Origin: Halorubellus sp034808145
Lineage (GTDB): Archaea > Halobacteriota > Halobacteria > Halobacteriales > Natrialbaceae
Length of the DNA stretch: 64,000 nt
Assembly (NCBI RefSeq): GCF_034808145.1
Contig: NZ_JAXHGM010000014.1
Location: 1 to 64,000 of the forward strand
Reading direction: 5' to 3'
Made by a program: the position numbers and the translations under genes. The notes beneath the pieces are model-generated. The model searched no databases. It was not told where the DNA came from and worked only from the letters and a program-made list of their open reading frames with translations. Positions 16,171 through 24,213 of the stretch are shown here, in pieces (the stretch's first letter is position 1; the number at the start of each line of letters is the position of its first letter).

Positions 16171-16300
16171 CGTTGCCTCTGGGTTGGGTCGTCGGCCGCA
16201 AAAGCGTTCCGCAGCACGCGTCTCGATGGCCTTGAGCGTGGACAAAGACGCGTTTCAGTCAACGTGAGTTCCTTGTCCGTCGCGGCCGAACGAGCTGCGT

Positions 16301-17842
16301 ATGCCACTGCCCTCCAACGCAGTCGGTCGACGACGCGTCCTCGCGGCGCTGGCCGGGACTGGCGTTGCCGCGAGCGTCGGGTCCGCGAGCGCCCGTGCCC
16401 GGTCGAACGAACCCGTCGGCGTCACGGCACTCGAACCGGCGGGGTCGCTCGACCTCCGCGGCGTCGCGGAAGCCGTCGTCGACGACGACGGCGAGACGGT
16501 GTACTGCTCGGTCGTCGACGGGTTCGCCGTCGTCGACGTGAGCGACCCAGCGGACCCGACGGTGCTCGCCGAGGAACGCGAGCTGACCCACGACGGGAGC
16601 GACCCGATGACCTCCATCATGGACGTGAAGGTGTCCGGGGACCGGCTGCTCGTCTCCGGCCCGAACGGCTTCGGCGAGGGGCTCTCGGGGTTCTTCCTGT
16701 ACGACGTCACCGACCCCGCGACCCCCGAGCGCGTCGCGGTCCAGGAGACGACGTTCGGCCCGCACAACTCGTTCGTCGACGGCGAGTACGTCTACCTCAC
16801 CGGCGGCGGCGTTCGGTCGCCGACGGTCGTCTACGACGTCGCGGACGACGACCCCGAGGAGGTCGCGCGGTGGTCGGCGGCGGACGCGGACGACGCGTGG
16901 ACGGACGTCGGTCGGAACTACCGGCAGACCCACGACATCTACGTGCAGGACGACACGCTCTACGTCGCGTACTGGGACGCGGGGACGTGGCTCGTCGACG
17001 TGAGCGACCCCGCGAACCCGACCGCGACCGCGCACCTCGGCGGGCACGACCCCGCGTACCTGGCGGAACTCGGGCAGATAACGCCGGAGTTCCGCGAGCT
17101 CCCGGGGAACAGTCACTACGTCCAGCCGAACGCCGACGCGTCGGCCGTCTTCGTCGGGAAGGAGGCGTGGGACGCCGAGGGGACCGAGCACGACGGCGGG
17201 CCGGGCGGCATCGAGTGCTGGGATCTCTCGGGCGACGACCCGGCGCTCCGGTCGGTCCTCCGGCCGCCCGAGCCCGACCCGGACGCCGGTGAGGACCCGG
17301 CGGCGCAGTGGACATCGCACAACTTCGGTATCGACGGCGACCGCCTGTACGCGTCCTGGTACGGGGGCGGCGTCCGCGTGTACGACGTCGCTGACCTCGC
17401 GGAGCCGCACCTCCTCGGCGCGTGGCGCGAGCCCGACACGACGACGTTCTGGACCGCGAAACCGATAGCGAGCGGGTTCCTCGCGACGAGCTACGTGAAC
17501 CCCGAGAACACGCGCGAGGAGAACCGCCGCGGCGAGGGCGCTCGCGTCTACACGTTCCCCGACCCGGACGGGTCGTCCGGCGAACCGGCGCCGACGATGG
17601 CGCGCCGCGAGCTCCCGTCGCCGAACGCCACCGCGACGACCAGTAGGTCCGGTCGAGGGACAGCCGGCGGGTCGACGACGGGTGCGGGCTCGTCGACGAC
17701 GAGCCCGGGCGATACGAGCGACGGGACGGTCGTGGTCGACGACCCGAGCCCGGTCCCCGGGTTCGGTCCACTGGCGGCGCTCGCCGGCTGTGGCGTCGGC
17801 GTCTGGCGGCTACTCGGACGGCGCGGCGACGACGAGCGGTAG
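16301..17842 (+). CDS. LVIVD-repeat surface protein with Tat signal and PGF-CTERM anchor
   Basis: The 513-residue protein begins with a twin-arginine-like signal (GRRRVLAALAGTGVAAS). It has several beta-propeller-type repeats, with motifs such as FAVVDVSDPADPTVLAE, FLYDVTDPATPERVA, WLVDVSDPANPTATA and VRVYDVADLAEPHLLG. The Thr/Ser-rich C-terminal linker ends in PVPGFGPLAALAG plus a hydrophobic helix and Arg-rich tail, a PGF-CTERM sorting signal expected to be processed by archaeosortase. It should be an exported, lipid-anchored propeller. Ligand or partner unknown. It is divergent from SufU and convergent with the HD gene. Confidence 0.85.
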   Translation: MPLPSNAVGRRRVLAALAGTGVAASVGSASARARSNEPVGVTALEPAGSLDLRGVAEAVVDDDGETVYCSVVDGFAVVDVSDPADPTVLAEERELTHDGSDPMTSIMDVKVSGDRLLVSGPNGFGEGLSGFFLYDVTDPATPERVAVQETTFGPHNSFVDGEYVYLTGGGVRSPTVVYDVADDDPEEVARWSAADADDAWTDVGRNYRQTHDIYVQDDTLYVAYWDAGTWLVDVSDPANPTATAHLGGHDPAYLAELGQITPEFRELPGNSHYVQPNADASAVFVGKEAWDAEGTEHDGGPGGIECWDLSGDDPALRSVLRPPEPDPDAGEDPAAQWTSHNFGIDGDRLYASWYGGGVRVYDVADLAEPHLLGAWREPDTTTFWTAKPIASGFLATSYVNPENTREENRRGEGARVYTFPDPDGSSGEPAPTMARRELPSPNATATTSRSGRGTAGGSTTGAGSSTTSPGDTSDGTVVVDDPSPVPGFGPLAALAGCGVGVWRLLGRRGDDER

Positions 17843-17895
17843 GTGTCCTCGCCGGCGAGCGGTCGGTCGACGCGGACGCGTCCGGCGACGACCGC

Positions 17896-18591
17896 TCAGG
17901 CGTCCTCGCCGCGCGCTTCGCGCTCGAACCGGTCGAGGTACTCCTCGACGAACGCGTGCCGGTCGGTCGCGAGCGCGCGCCCGGCGTCGGTGTACATCCT
18001 CTCCTCGAGCCGGAGGATTTTCTCGTGGAAGTGGTTGAACGACGTCTCGCCGGCCGCGCTGTCGTCCTCGCTCGGCGGCAGGTCGGGGTCGTACAGCGTC
18101 CGGCCGTGCTCGCCGGCGTACGCGAACACGCGAGCGACGCCGACCGCGCCCGTCGCGTCGAGGTTGTCCGCGTCGCAGAGGAGTTCGGCCTCGAGCGAGC
18201 GCGGCTCGACGTCGTTCGAGAAGCGATGTGCGTGGACGCAGTGCGCGACCGCGTCCAGGAACGCGTCGTCGACGCCGACCGCGGGGTCGTCGCCACCCGC
18301 GAGGTCGCGGAGCACGCGTCGGGCCTCGCTCGCGCCCCACTCGGCGTGACAGTCTATCTCGCCGCGGTCCTCCCGGCCGCGGCCGACGTCGTGCAGCCAC
18401 CCGGCGGCGACGAGGACGTCGCGGTCCACGTCCCGCGCGGGACCGTGCGCGCCGGCCTCGGTCTCGTCCGCGAGGCGCTTCGCGGTCGCGACCACGCGAC
18501 GGACGTGCTGGAAGTCGTGACACGGCGACACGCCCTCGAAGTACGACCGGGCGCGGTCGCGGACCGCGGACTCGTCGAGCCCGCCGCGCAT
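17896..18591 (-). CDS. HD-domain metal-dependent phosphohydrolase
   Basis: This is a 231-residue HD-superfamily protein. Visible metal-binding residues are H25/H29 (CHDFQHVRRV), H67-D68 (GWLHDVGRG) and HCVHAHR further on, with a D near LLCDADNLD. Such enzymes hydrolyse phosphate esters of nucleotides or related compounds using divalent metals, but the substrate is not evident. The frame is followed, one base apart, by the upstream SufS gene (stop at 18593), so the two are probably cotranscribed on the minus strand. The link between them in function is unclear. Confidence 0.85.
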   Translation of the reverse strand: MRGGLDESAVRDRARSYFEGVSPCHDFQHVRRVVATAKRLADETEAGAHGPARDVDRDVLVAAGWLHDVGRGREDRGEIDCHAEWGASEARRVLRDLAGGDDPAVGVDDAFLDAVAHCVHAHRFSNDVEPRSLEAELLCDADNLDATGAVGVARVFAYAGEHGRTLYDPDLPPSEDDSAAGETSFNHFHEKILRLEERMYTDAGRALATDRHAFVEEYLDRFEREARGEDA

Positions 18592-18592
18592 C

Positions 18593-19840
18593 TCAGGCGA
18601 ACAGGTCGCGGGCGCCCTCGATGGCCTCGACGAGCTTGTCCACCTCGCTCTCGGTGTTGTAGATGTAGAAGCTCGCGCGAGCGCTCGCCGCGACGCCGAG
18701 CTGGTCGTGCAGCGGCTGCGTGCAGTGGTCGCCGGCGCGGATCGCGACCGCGTAGTCGTTCAGGATGCTCGAGAGGTCGTGCGCGTGGACGTCCCCGAGG
18801 TTGAACGACACCAGTCCCGTCCGGCCCTGCTCGGGGCTCGGGCCGTACACGTCGACGTCGTCCATCTCGGTGAGGCGGTCGTACGCGTACTCGGCGAGGC
18901 GCTCCTCGTGGCGCTTGACGTTCTCCATCCCGATGTCCTCCAGGTAGTCGATGGCCTCGGCGAGCGCGATGCCCTGCGCGATGACGGGCGTCCCGGCCTC
19001 GAACTTCCAGGGGAGGTCGTTCCACGTCGCGTCCTCGAACGTCACCTTCCGGATCATCATCCCGCCGTAGAGGTACGGGTCCATCTCCTCCAGCAGGTGC
19101 TTCTTGCCGTAGAGGACGCCGACGCCGGTCGGCCCGCACATCTTGTGGCCGCTGAACGCGTAGAAGTCCGCGTCGATCGCCTCGACGTCAACCGGACGGT
19201 TCGGTGCGGCCTGAGCGCCGTCGACGAAGAACAGCGCGTCGTGGTCGTGCGCGACGTCAGCGAGCTCGCTCACGGGGTTCACACAGCCGAGCGTGTTCGA
19301 GACGTGGACCGCGGACACCATCTCGGTGTCGTCGGTGATGGTCTCCCGAGCGTCGTCCATGTCCAGCTGGCCGTCGTCGGTCAACCCGACGTACTTGCAC
19401 TCCGCGCCCGTCCTCTTACAGATCTGCTGCCACGTGACGAGCGCGGCGTGATGCTCCATCTCCGTGAGCACGACCTCGTCGCCCGGCCCGAGTTCGCTGA
19501 GCCCCCACGCGTACGCGACGACGTTCATGCTCTCGGTCGTGTTCTTCGTGAACACGACCTCCTCGCGTTCGCCGCTCGCGCCGATGAACTCGGCGACGCG
19601 GTCGTGCGCGTCCTCGTACGCGATGCTCGCCTCCTGACTGAGCTGGTGGAGGCCGCGGTGGACGTTCGCGTTGTACTCGCGGTAGTACCGCGCGATCTCG
19701 TCGACGACCTGGTCGGGCGTGTGCGACGTCGCGGCGTTGTCGAGGTAGACGAGGTCGTGTCCGTTGAACTCCCGCTCGAGGACGGGGAAGTCCTCGCGGA
19801 TGGCGGCCACGTCGAGGCTCTCGGCGTCCTGCGTACTCAT
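18593..19840 (-). CDS. sufS: Cysteine desulfurase SufS
   Basis: This 415-residue PLP enzyme is a full-length SufS/CsdA-type (group II) cysteine desulfurase. It removes sulfur from L-cysteine, leaving a persulfide on its own cysteine. Evidence includes YLDNAATSHTPD at the N-terminus, the PLP-binding K233 (SGHKMCGPTG), HHAALVTWQQI, and the catalytic C373 (RAGDHCTQPLH). The persulfide is likely passed to the SufU-like scaffold encoded nearby. The HD gene follows by one base. Fe-S assembly in haloarchaea also uses sufBCD, not present in this window. Confidence 0.95.
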   Translation of the reverse strand: MSTQDAESLDVAAIREDFPVLEREFNGHDLVYLDNAATSHTPDQVVDEIARYYREYNANVHRGLHQLSQEASIAYEDAHDRVAEFIGASGEREEVVFTKNTTESMNVVAYAWGLSELGPGDEVVLTEMEHHAALVTWQQICKRTGAECKYVGLTDDGQLDMDDARETITDDTEMVSAVHVSNTLGCVNPVSELADVAHDHDALFFVDGAQAAPNRPVDVEAIDADFYAFSGHKMCGPTGVGVLYGKKHLLEEMDPYLYGGMMIRKVTFEDATWNDLPWKFEAGTPVIAQGIALAEAIDYLEDIGMENVKRHEERLAEYAYDRLTEMDDVDVYGPSPEQGRTGLVSFNLGDVHAHDLSSILNDYAVAIRAGDHCTQPLHDQLGVAASARASFYIYNTESEVDKLVEAIEGARDLFA

Positions 19841-20047
19841 TACGAGCGTCTAGCGGCTCCGGGGTCTACTGTCCTTCGGTCCCGGGAGTCGCTCCCGAAC
19901 CCGGGACGTCCCCGGGACGTGCCCGGGCCAGCCCGCAGACGGTGTTGGGCGTCCGGCGACGCTGACTCACTTAACTCTTTCTTCGGGTTCCAGGGTCGTC
20001 ACCGCGGGTCCTTGGGTATAATACCACGGGGCTCGCACCTGGTGACG

Positions 20048-21289
20048 ATGCGACAGCGAACGAACGACGGTGGGGGTGGTCGGTCTCGACGCGGGCTGCT
20101 TCGTCGAGCCGGTGCGACGCTCGCCGCCGCCACGGCCGGTGCGAGCGCCGGCTGCACGAACCTCCTGCCGCCCGCGAGCCGGGCGATACGGTACGGCGAC
20201 GTCGACGTCCCCCGACGTGGAGACGCCACCCCGAGCTACCGGCGGTGGTTCCCCGCTGAGTCCGAACTCCCGCCGCTCGACGACGCCCACGACGACGACC
20301 CGTACGGGAACTGGACGTACGCGACACCCGGAGAGCTCGGTACGGCACAGTTCGGTCAAGCGTTCGACATCGGGCGGAACGTCGCGCAGGTGTCGATGGA
20401 CTACGTCGGCTACCCGATGGCGGACTACGACCGCCTCGTCAGTGTCGGTCCCGTCGGGACCGTCGCCGAGGTGAGCGTCGACCGCGACGTCGTCGCACGG
20501 ACGCTCGCCGAGACGAACTACGAGCGCGTGGACGGCTACCGCGAGTACGACGTCTACGACCGCACGGACGTCGACCGGCTCCTCGCCGTCTCCGCGGACG
20601 CCGTCGTCCACGCGAGCGGCGAGCATCGGCGAGCGAAGGCCAAGGCGCTCGCGGACGCCGGCGCAGGACGCGTCGCCCGTCGACACGAGGTCGACGAGAC
20701 GTTCGCGGCGCACACGGACCGCGTCGGCGCACCCCCGACGGTACTGAGCGCGTTCGGTATCCTGAACGGCGGGCTCGCGAGCGCGGTCTGGTTCACGTTC
20801 GACGACTCGTCGGCGTACTTCGTCTACGACCACGTGTTCGGCGACGGCGAGACGCCGACGGCGAGCGAGGTGAAACACCAGATTCGGGGCATCACGCGCA
20901 GTGACCAGGCGTCGTTCGTCGACGTCACGATCGACGACCCGTTCGTGCGCGTCGCCCTCCAGCTCGACGAGCGCGCGTACATGGACGGCGACGACGCCGA
21001 CGACTACCGGTCGCTGCCGTTCGTCACGTGGGGCGTCGACGACGGCCCGGACACGATAACGGTCAGTCACGACGCGGGCGACCCCGTCCCCGTCGACCCC
21101 ACCCAGTTCCGCCCCCCGGGAGCGCTCCGCGACCGCCCCGAGCCGGGGTCGACGCTCGAACCCGGCGACGAACTCGCGTTCGCGACCGCCGACCTCGACG
21201 ACGACGACATCGAGCTCACGTACGACCAGTCCGACGACAGCATCTCGCTCCTGTTCAGTTATGATCCAGCAAACGGCAGCAACACGTGA
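20048..21289 (+). CDS. Tat-exported lipoprotein of unknown function
   Basis: The 413-residue protein begins with a Tat-like signal (RRGLLRRAG-ATLAAATAG) and a lipobox ending in C (ASAGC), so it should be exported folded and lipid-anchored. The rest is acidic, with a long extracellular domain containing FDIGRNVAQVSMDYVGYPMADYDRLVSVG and a beta-rich C-terminal segment ending SLLFSYDPANGSNT. No family was recognised. Its 3' end overlaps the upstream frame of the next regulator ORF (from 21261), although the likelier regulator start is at 21468, downstream. Confidence 0.75.
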   Translation: MRQRTNDGGGGRSRRGLLRRAGATLAAATAGASAGCTNLLPPASRAIRYGDVDVPRRGDATPSYRRWFPAESELPPLDDAHDDDPYGNWTYATPGELGTAQFGQAFDIGRNVAQVSMDYVGYPMADYDRLVSVGPVGTVAEVSVDRDVVARTLAETNYERVDGYREYDVYDRTDVDRLLAVSADAVVHASGEHRRAKAKALADAGAGRVARRHEVDETFAAHTDRVGAPPTVLSAFGILNGGLASAVWFTFDDSSAYFVYDHVFGDGETPTASEVKHQIRGITRSDQASFVDVTIDDPFVRVALQLDERAYMDGDDADDYRSLPFVTWGVDDGPDTITVSHDAGDPVPVDPTQFRPPGALRDRPEPGSTLEPGDELAFATADLDDDDIELTYDQSDDSISLLFSYDPANGSNT

Positions 21290-21328
21290 CCGACGACCCA
21301 CGCACGGGTACGACCCGACCGACCGACG

Positions 21329-21452
21329 CGAACCGCTCGCGGCGACGGCCTGGACCGAACCGCTCGCGGCGACGACCCGGACCGAACCGCTCGCGGCGAC
21401 GGCCCGGACCGAACCGCTCGCGGCGACGGCCCGGACCGAACCGCTCGCTGCG
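21329..21452 (+). repeat. 27-bp minisatellite, about five copies
   Basis: The unit, containing accgaaccgctcgcggcgac, repeats about five times from 21329 to 21452 at a period of 27 bp. The period is a multiple of three, so all frames remain open, and the plus strand can be read as TEPLAATAR-like repeats in frame with the following regulator. Copies are nearly identical, with small changes in the first, second and last, which suggests recent expansion. It lies between a lipoprotein gene and a winged-helix regulator. Confidence 0.85.
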
Positions 21453-21467
21453 ACCGACCACGGTTCC

Positions 21468-21812
21468 ATGACGGCCGACCCCGACCTGTCGACCGTCGCG
21501 GACCTGCTGGCGGACGAACACGCCCAGCGGGTGCTCGCGGCGACGAGCGTCGAGCCGCGGTCCAAGAGCGAACTCGCCGCGTCCTGCGACGCGTCGCTCC
21601 AGACCGTCTCCCGCCGCGTCGACGACCTCGCCGCCGCCGACCTCCTCCGGGAAGAGACCCGAGCGCGACCCGACGGCCACCACGACGCCGTCTACGTCGC
21701 GACCCTCGACCGCTTCGAGGTGCGACTCCGCGACGGCGACCTCGTCCACGACGTCGCACGCATGGACCGCGACATGACCGACGAACTACAGCGCCTCTGG
21801 GGCAAGTTCTAG
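21468..21812 (+). CDS. ArsR-like winged-helix DNA-binding regulator
   Basis: The 114-residue product has a winged-helix domain: LADEHAQRVLAATSVEPRSKSELAASCDASLQTVSRRVDDLAAADLL includes the helix-turn-helix. A beta wing follows, then an acidic helical end (VARMDRDMTDELQRLWGKF) that may dimerise. I chose the ATG at 21468. The same frame is open for 69 more codons upstream, through the 27-bp repeats, and could give a longer protein. The next gene, a small membrane protein, follows by 2 bp; wHTH plus small membrane protein pairs of this kind are frequent in haloarchaea. Its ligand is unknown. Confidence 0.82.
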   Translation: MTADPDLSTVADLLADEHAQRVLAATSVEPRSKSELAASCDASLQTVSRRVDDLAAADLLREETRARPDGHHDAVYVATLDRFEVRLRDGDLVHDVARMDRDMTDELQRLWGKF

Positions 21813-21814
21813 TC

Positions 21815-22126
21815 ATGCCGGTGCCCTACGCGGTCGTCGAACTCCTCACGCTCGCGCTCGCCACCGGGTCCGCGATCGTCGGGCTGTTCATCGCGGGGCT
21901 CGCGCTCCGCGGCGTGCTCCGGGACCGCAGCCGCAAGATGCTGTTCCTGTCGGCGGGCATGGTTCTCCTGTTCGGCGCGGCGTACCTCACCGCGCTCGTC
22001 GGGTCCGCGCTCGTCCGCTTCCACGTCATCTCGTTCCTCCAGCAGAACTACGTGCTGCTCGTCGTCCGCGCCCTCCAGTTCACGGGCCTGTGCGCGATCG
22101 CGTACTCGCTGGTCATCGGCGACTGA
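21815..22126 (+). CDS. Small membrane protein paired with a winged-helix regulator
   Basis: The 103-residue protein has three hydrophobic helices (about 6-30, 41-63 and 76-99) with a short basic loop (LRDRSRKML) after the first. It begins 2 bp after the regulator stop codon and so is surely cotranscribed. This protein type, next to a wHTH gene, is recurrent in haloarchaea (I recall it as a DUF7521-like pair). A membrane sensor or transport role is only a guess. Confidence 0.75.
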   Translation: MPVPYAVVELLTLALATGSAIVGLFIAGLALRGVLRDRSRKMLFLSAGMVLLFGAAYLTALVGSALVRFHVISFLQQNYVLLVVRALQFTGLCAIAYSLVIGD

Positions 22127-22172
22127 GGCGACGTCGCCGTTCCAGGGCCACGACGCCCCGTCGACGTCTGGC

Positions 22173-22565
22173 TCACCGCTCGCGGTGACGTCGATGCCAT
22201 TCGACGGCGACCCCTGCGGCGAGTCCGAGCGGGACGGCGACGAACTGGCTGCCGAGCGCGCCGAGTCCGGTGCCGCTGGCGGTGAGGTGGGTCAGTATCT
22301 CGTCCGTGGCGAGGGCGAGCATCGCGAGTGCGATGCCGACGCCGCCGACGCGCCACGCCGGGTCCGCGGAGACGCCCGGGCGAACGCGTAGCGTCGACAC
22401 CGCGACGACGAGCGCGAGCGCGCTCCCGGCGACCGTCCGCTGCTCGGGCCCGAGGAGGGGGGTCAGCGCGAGCTGTGCGAGCGCGCCGACCGAGAGCGTG
22501 AGCGCGAACCACAGCGAGAGCACGCGGAACGGGGTCGCATCTGGTGGGTCGTCGCTATCCGTCAT
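22173..22565 (-). CDS. Four-helix membrane protein (paralogue A)
   Basis: The product has 130 residues, starting MTDSDDPP. Helices lie at about 12-34, 41-58, 66-87 and 97-118. Its size, helix pattern and phrases (FRVLSLWFALTLSVG; AWRVGGVGIALAML) match the gene immediately upstream on the minus strand. The start codon lies within the last codons of that gene (overlap 22555-22565), so both are translated from one mRNA. Family and function unknown. Confidence 0.65.
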   Translation of the reverse strand: MTDSDDPPDATPFRVLSLWFALTLSVGALAQLALTPLLGPEQRTVAGSALALVVAVSTLRVRPGVSADPAWRVGGVGIALAMLALATDEILTHLTASGTGLGALGSQFVAVPLGLAAGVAVEWHRRHRER

Positions 22566-22947
22566 CGACGTCAACCCCCGGGTCGCGGTGGTAGACGTAC
22601 CATTCACCGGCGACGGCGACGACGAGCGCGACCGTGTCGACGGGGAATCGAGCGGTGTCCCCGAGCGACACGCCGAGACCGCTCTGGACGAACGAGACGG
22701 CGATTCCGACCGTCGATATGATGGCGATGGCGCCGACAGCGACGCGCCACGCGGGGAACACGTCAATCCGCGGGCGGAGCGCGATGACGGCGGCACCGAG
22801 CAGGAGGCTGATGCCGAACCGATTGAGGATGAGTCCGAACGCGCAGGCGAGCGAGAGCGCCCGGAGCGGCCTCGGCGCCAGGGGGGACTCGTCGTCCGCG
22901 GTCGCGTCGGTGGAGGGTGAAGCGGCTTCGCTTGCGGGGTCGGACAT
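22555..22947 (-). CDS. Four-helix membrane protein (paralogue B)
   Basis: The product has 130 residues, exactly as long as its downstream neighbour, and has the same pattern: an acidic N-terminus (MSDPASEAASPSTD), LRALSLACAFGLIL, then AWRVAVGAIAIISTVGIAV. A tail (EWYVYHRDPGVDVDDG) ends it. The two genes overlap by 11 bp and look like an old tandem duplication. They may form a hetero-oligomer, but this is inference. Confidence 0.65.
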   Translation of the reverse strand: MSDPASEAASPSTDATADDESPLAPRPLRALSLACAFGLILNRFGISLLLGAAVIALRPRIDVFPAWRVAVGAIAIISTVGIAVSFVQSGLGVSLGDTARFPVDTVALVVAVAGEWYVYHRDPGVDVDDG

Positions 22948-22997
22948 CGTTCTGGTCGTCTCGACGCAACGTGAAAAAATACGGGATTGCTGGCGGC

Positions 22998-23594
22998 TCA
23001 GTCGTCGTCGGCGGCGACCGCGGGGTCGTCGTGCACGACCTCGTCGCCGAGCAGCGTCATGAACTGGCGGAGCCACTCGGCGTGGTCGGGCCACGCCTGC
23101 GCGGTGACGAGGTTCCGGTCGGTCGTGACCTCGTCGACCCACGCACAGCCCGCGCCCTCGACCTCGGCCTGCACGGCGGGATAGCTCGTCATCTCGTAAC
23201 CGTCGAGGACGTCCGCGGCGGCGAGTATCTGCGGGCCGTGACAGATGGCGGCGACGGGCTTGCCGGCGTCGAAGAAGTGCCGGACGGCGTCCAGCACCTG
23301 GTCGTACCCGCGGAGGTACTCGGGGGCGCGACCGCCGGGGATGACGAGCGCGTCGTACGCGGCGGGGTCGACGTCGGCCATCGTCGCGTTCAACTCGAAG
23401 TCGTGCCCGCGCTCCTCGAGGTACGTCTGGTCGCCCCGGAAGTCGTGCACCGCCGTCTTGACCTTCTCGCCCGCTTCCTTCTCCGGGCAGACCGCGTGGA
23501 CGTCGTGGCCGAGCATATCGAGTGCCTGGAACGGTACCATTATCTCGAGGTCCTCCCCGAAGTCGCCGACGATCATCAGTATCTTCTTGGACAT
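22998..23594 (-). CDS. DJ-1/PfpI family protein
   Basis: This 198-residue protein has the DJ-1/PfpI fold. The nucleophile-elbow cysteine is C118 in GKPVAAICHGPQ. E15 (GDFGEDLEIMVP) and the VIPGGRAPEYLR loop are the other expected positions. Family members include proteases and protein/glyoxal deglycases; which one applies cannot be told. The cluster with membrane genes gives no clue. I used the ATG at 23594. Confidence 0.9.
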   Translation of the reverse strand: MSKKILMIVGDFGEDLEIMVPFQALDMLGHDVHAVCPEKEAGEKVKTAVHDFRGDQTYLEERGHDFELNATMADVDPAAYDALVIPGGRAPEYLRGYDQVLDAVRHFFDAGKPVAAICHGPQILAAADVLDGYEMTSYPAVQAEVEGAGCAWVDEVTTDRNLVTAQAWPDHAEWLRQFMTLLGDEVVHDDPAVAADDD

Positions 23595-23673
23595 TGGTAG
23601 CACCACGCAAGGATACGGCGTCGTGGGAGGTAAAACTGCGTGTCCCGGTCGATTCGACGGGCGACGACGGCCG

Positions 23674-24036
23674 TCAGCTCCGGTAGCCGTCGGCGAACGC
23701 GCGCCCGGAGACGCCCAGGAGGACGCCCAGTAGTGCGAGGAGCAACAGGGCCGCGAACCAACCGCCCCAGTCGCTCCAGAGGCCGCCGCCGAGCAGTCCG
23801 GCGACGAGGACGGCTCCACTCAGGACGCCGACGAGGACGCTCGTCCCGAGCGCTCCCGTGGAGGCGGTCCGCCGGTAGACCACGAGCTGGGGAAGCCCCA
23901 CGCCGACCACGAGGTAGACGAGGACGCCGACCGGCGTAACTGCGAGCAGCGTCGCCGTCTCGGTGACGGCTCCGAGAACGGCGTTCGCACAGACCGCCAC
24001 GACGACGCCGCCGACGACGATGCTGCGTTCGTCCAT
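23674..24036 (-). CDS. Polytopic membrane protein of unknown function
   Basis: The 120-residue product starts MDERSIVVGGV and has four hydrophobic segments (about 6-26, 34-50, 63-87 and 93-113) joined by very short loops. An in-frame upstream ATG (24066) adds a less protein-like start. No signature residues were found. It is 79 bp upstream of the PfpI gene in the direction of transcription. Confidence 0.65.
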   Translation of the reverse strand: MDERSIVVGGVVVAVCANAVLGAVTETATLLAVTPVGVLVYLVVGVGLPQLVVYRRTASTGALGTSVLVGVLSGAVLVAGLLGGGLWSDWGGWFAALLLLALLGVLLGVSGRAFADGYRS

Positions 24037-24132
24037 CACGGCATACCCATCGGCCCCTCGCGGCATAAGCTTGCAGTCGAACCTGTCGGCGCAGTTCTTT
24101 CGTCACAGGCCACTGCTAGACCCCGTCCACCG

Positions 24133-24146
24133 GTCGAACGTTCGAC
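24133..24146. promoter_or_regulatory. 14-bp perfect palindrome upstream of the HiPIP lipoprotein gene
   Basis: gtcgaacgttcgac is a perfect palindrome, 65-80 nt before the likely ATG of the HiPIP lipoprotein gene. It could be an operator site. Palindromes of this length are not rare in GC-rich DNA, so confidence is low. Confidence 0.3.
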
Positions 24147-24213
24147 TCGGGAACGCGTCGCCCGCTCAAACATGCCGAACAATAATGATGTATGCTGCCA
24201 TCTCTCCAAGAGT

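Noticed and set aside
21329..21452. Repeats taken as a CRISPR array
   Set aside because: The copies are directly adjacent, without spacers, and no cas genes are near.
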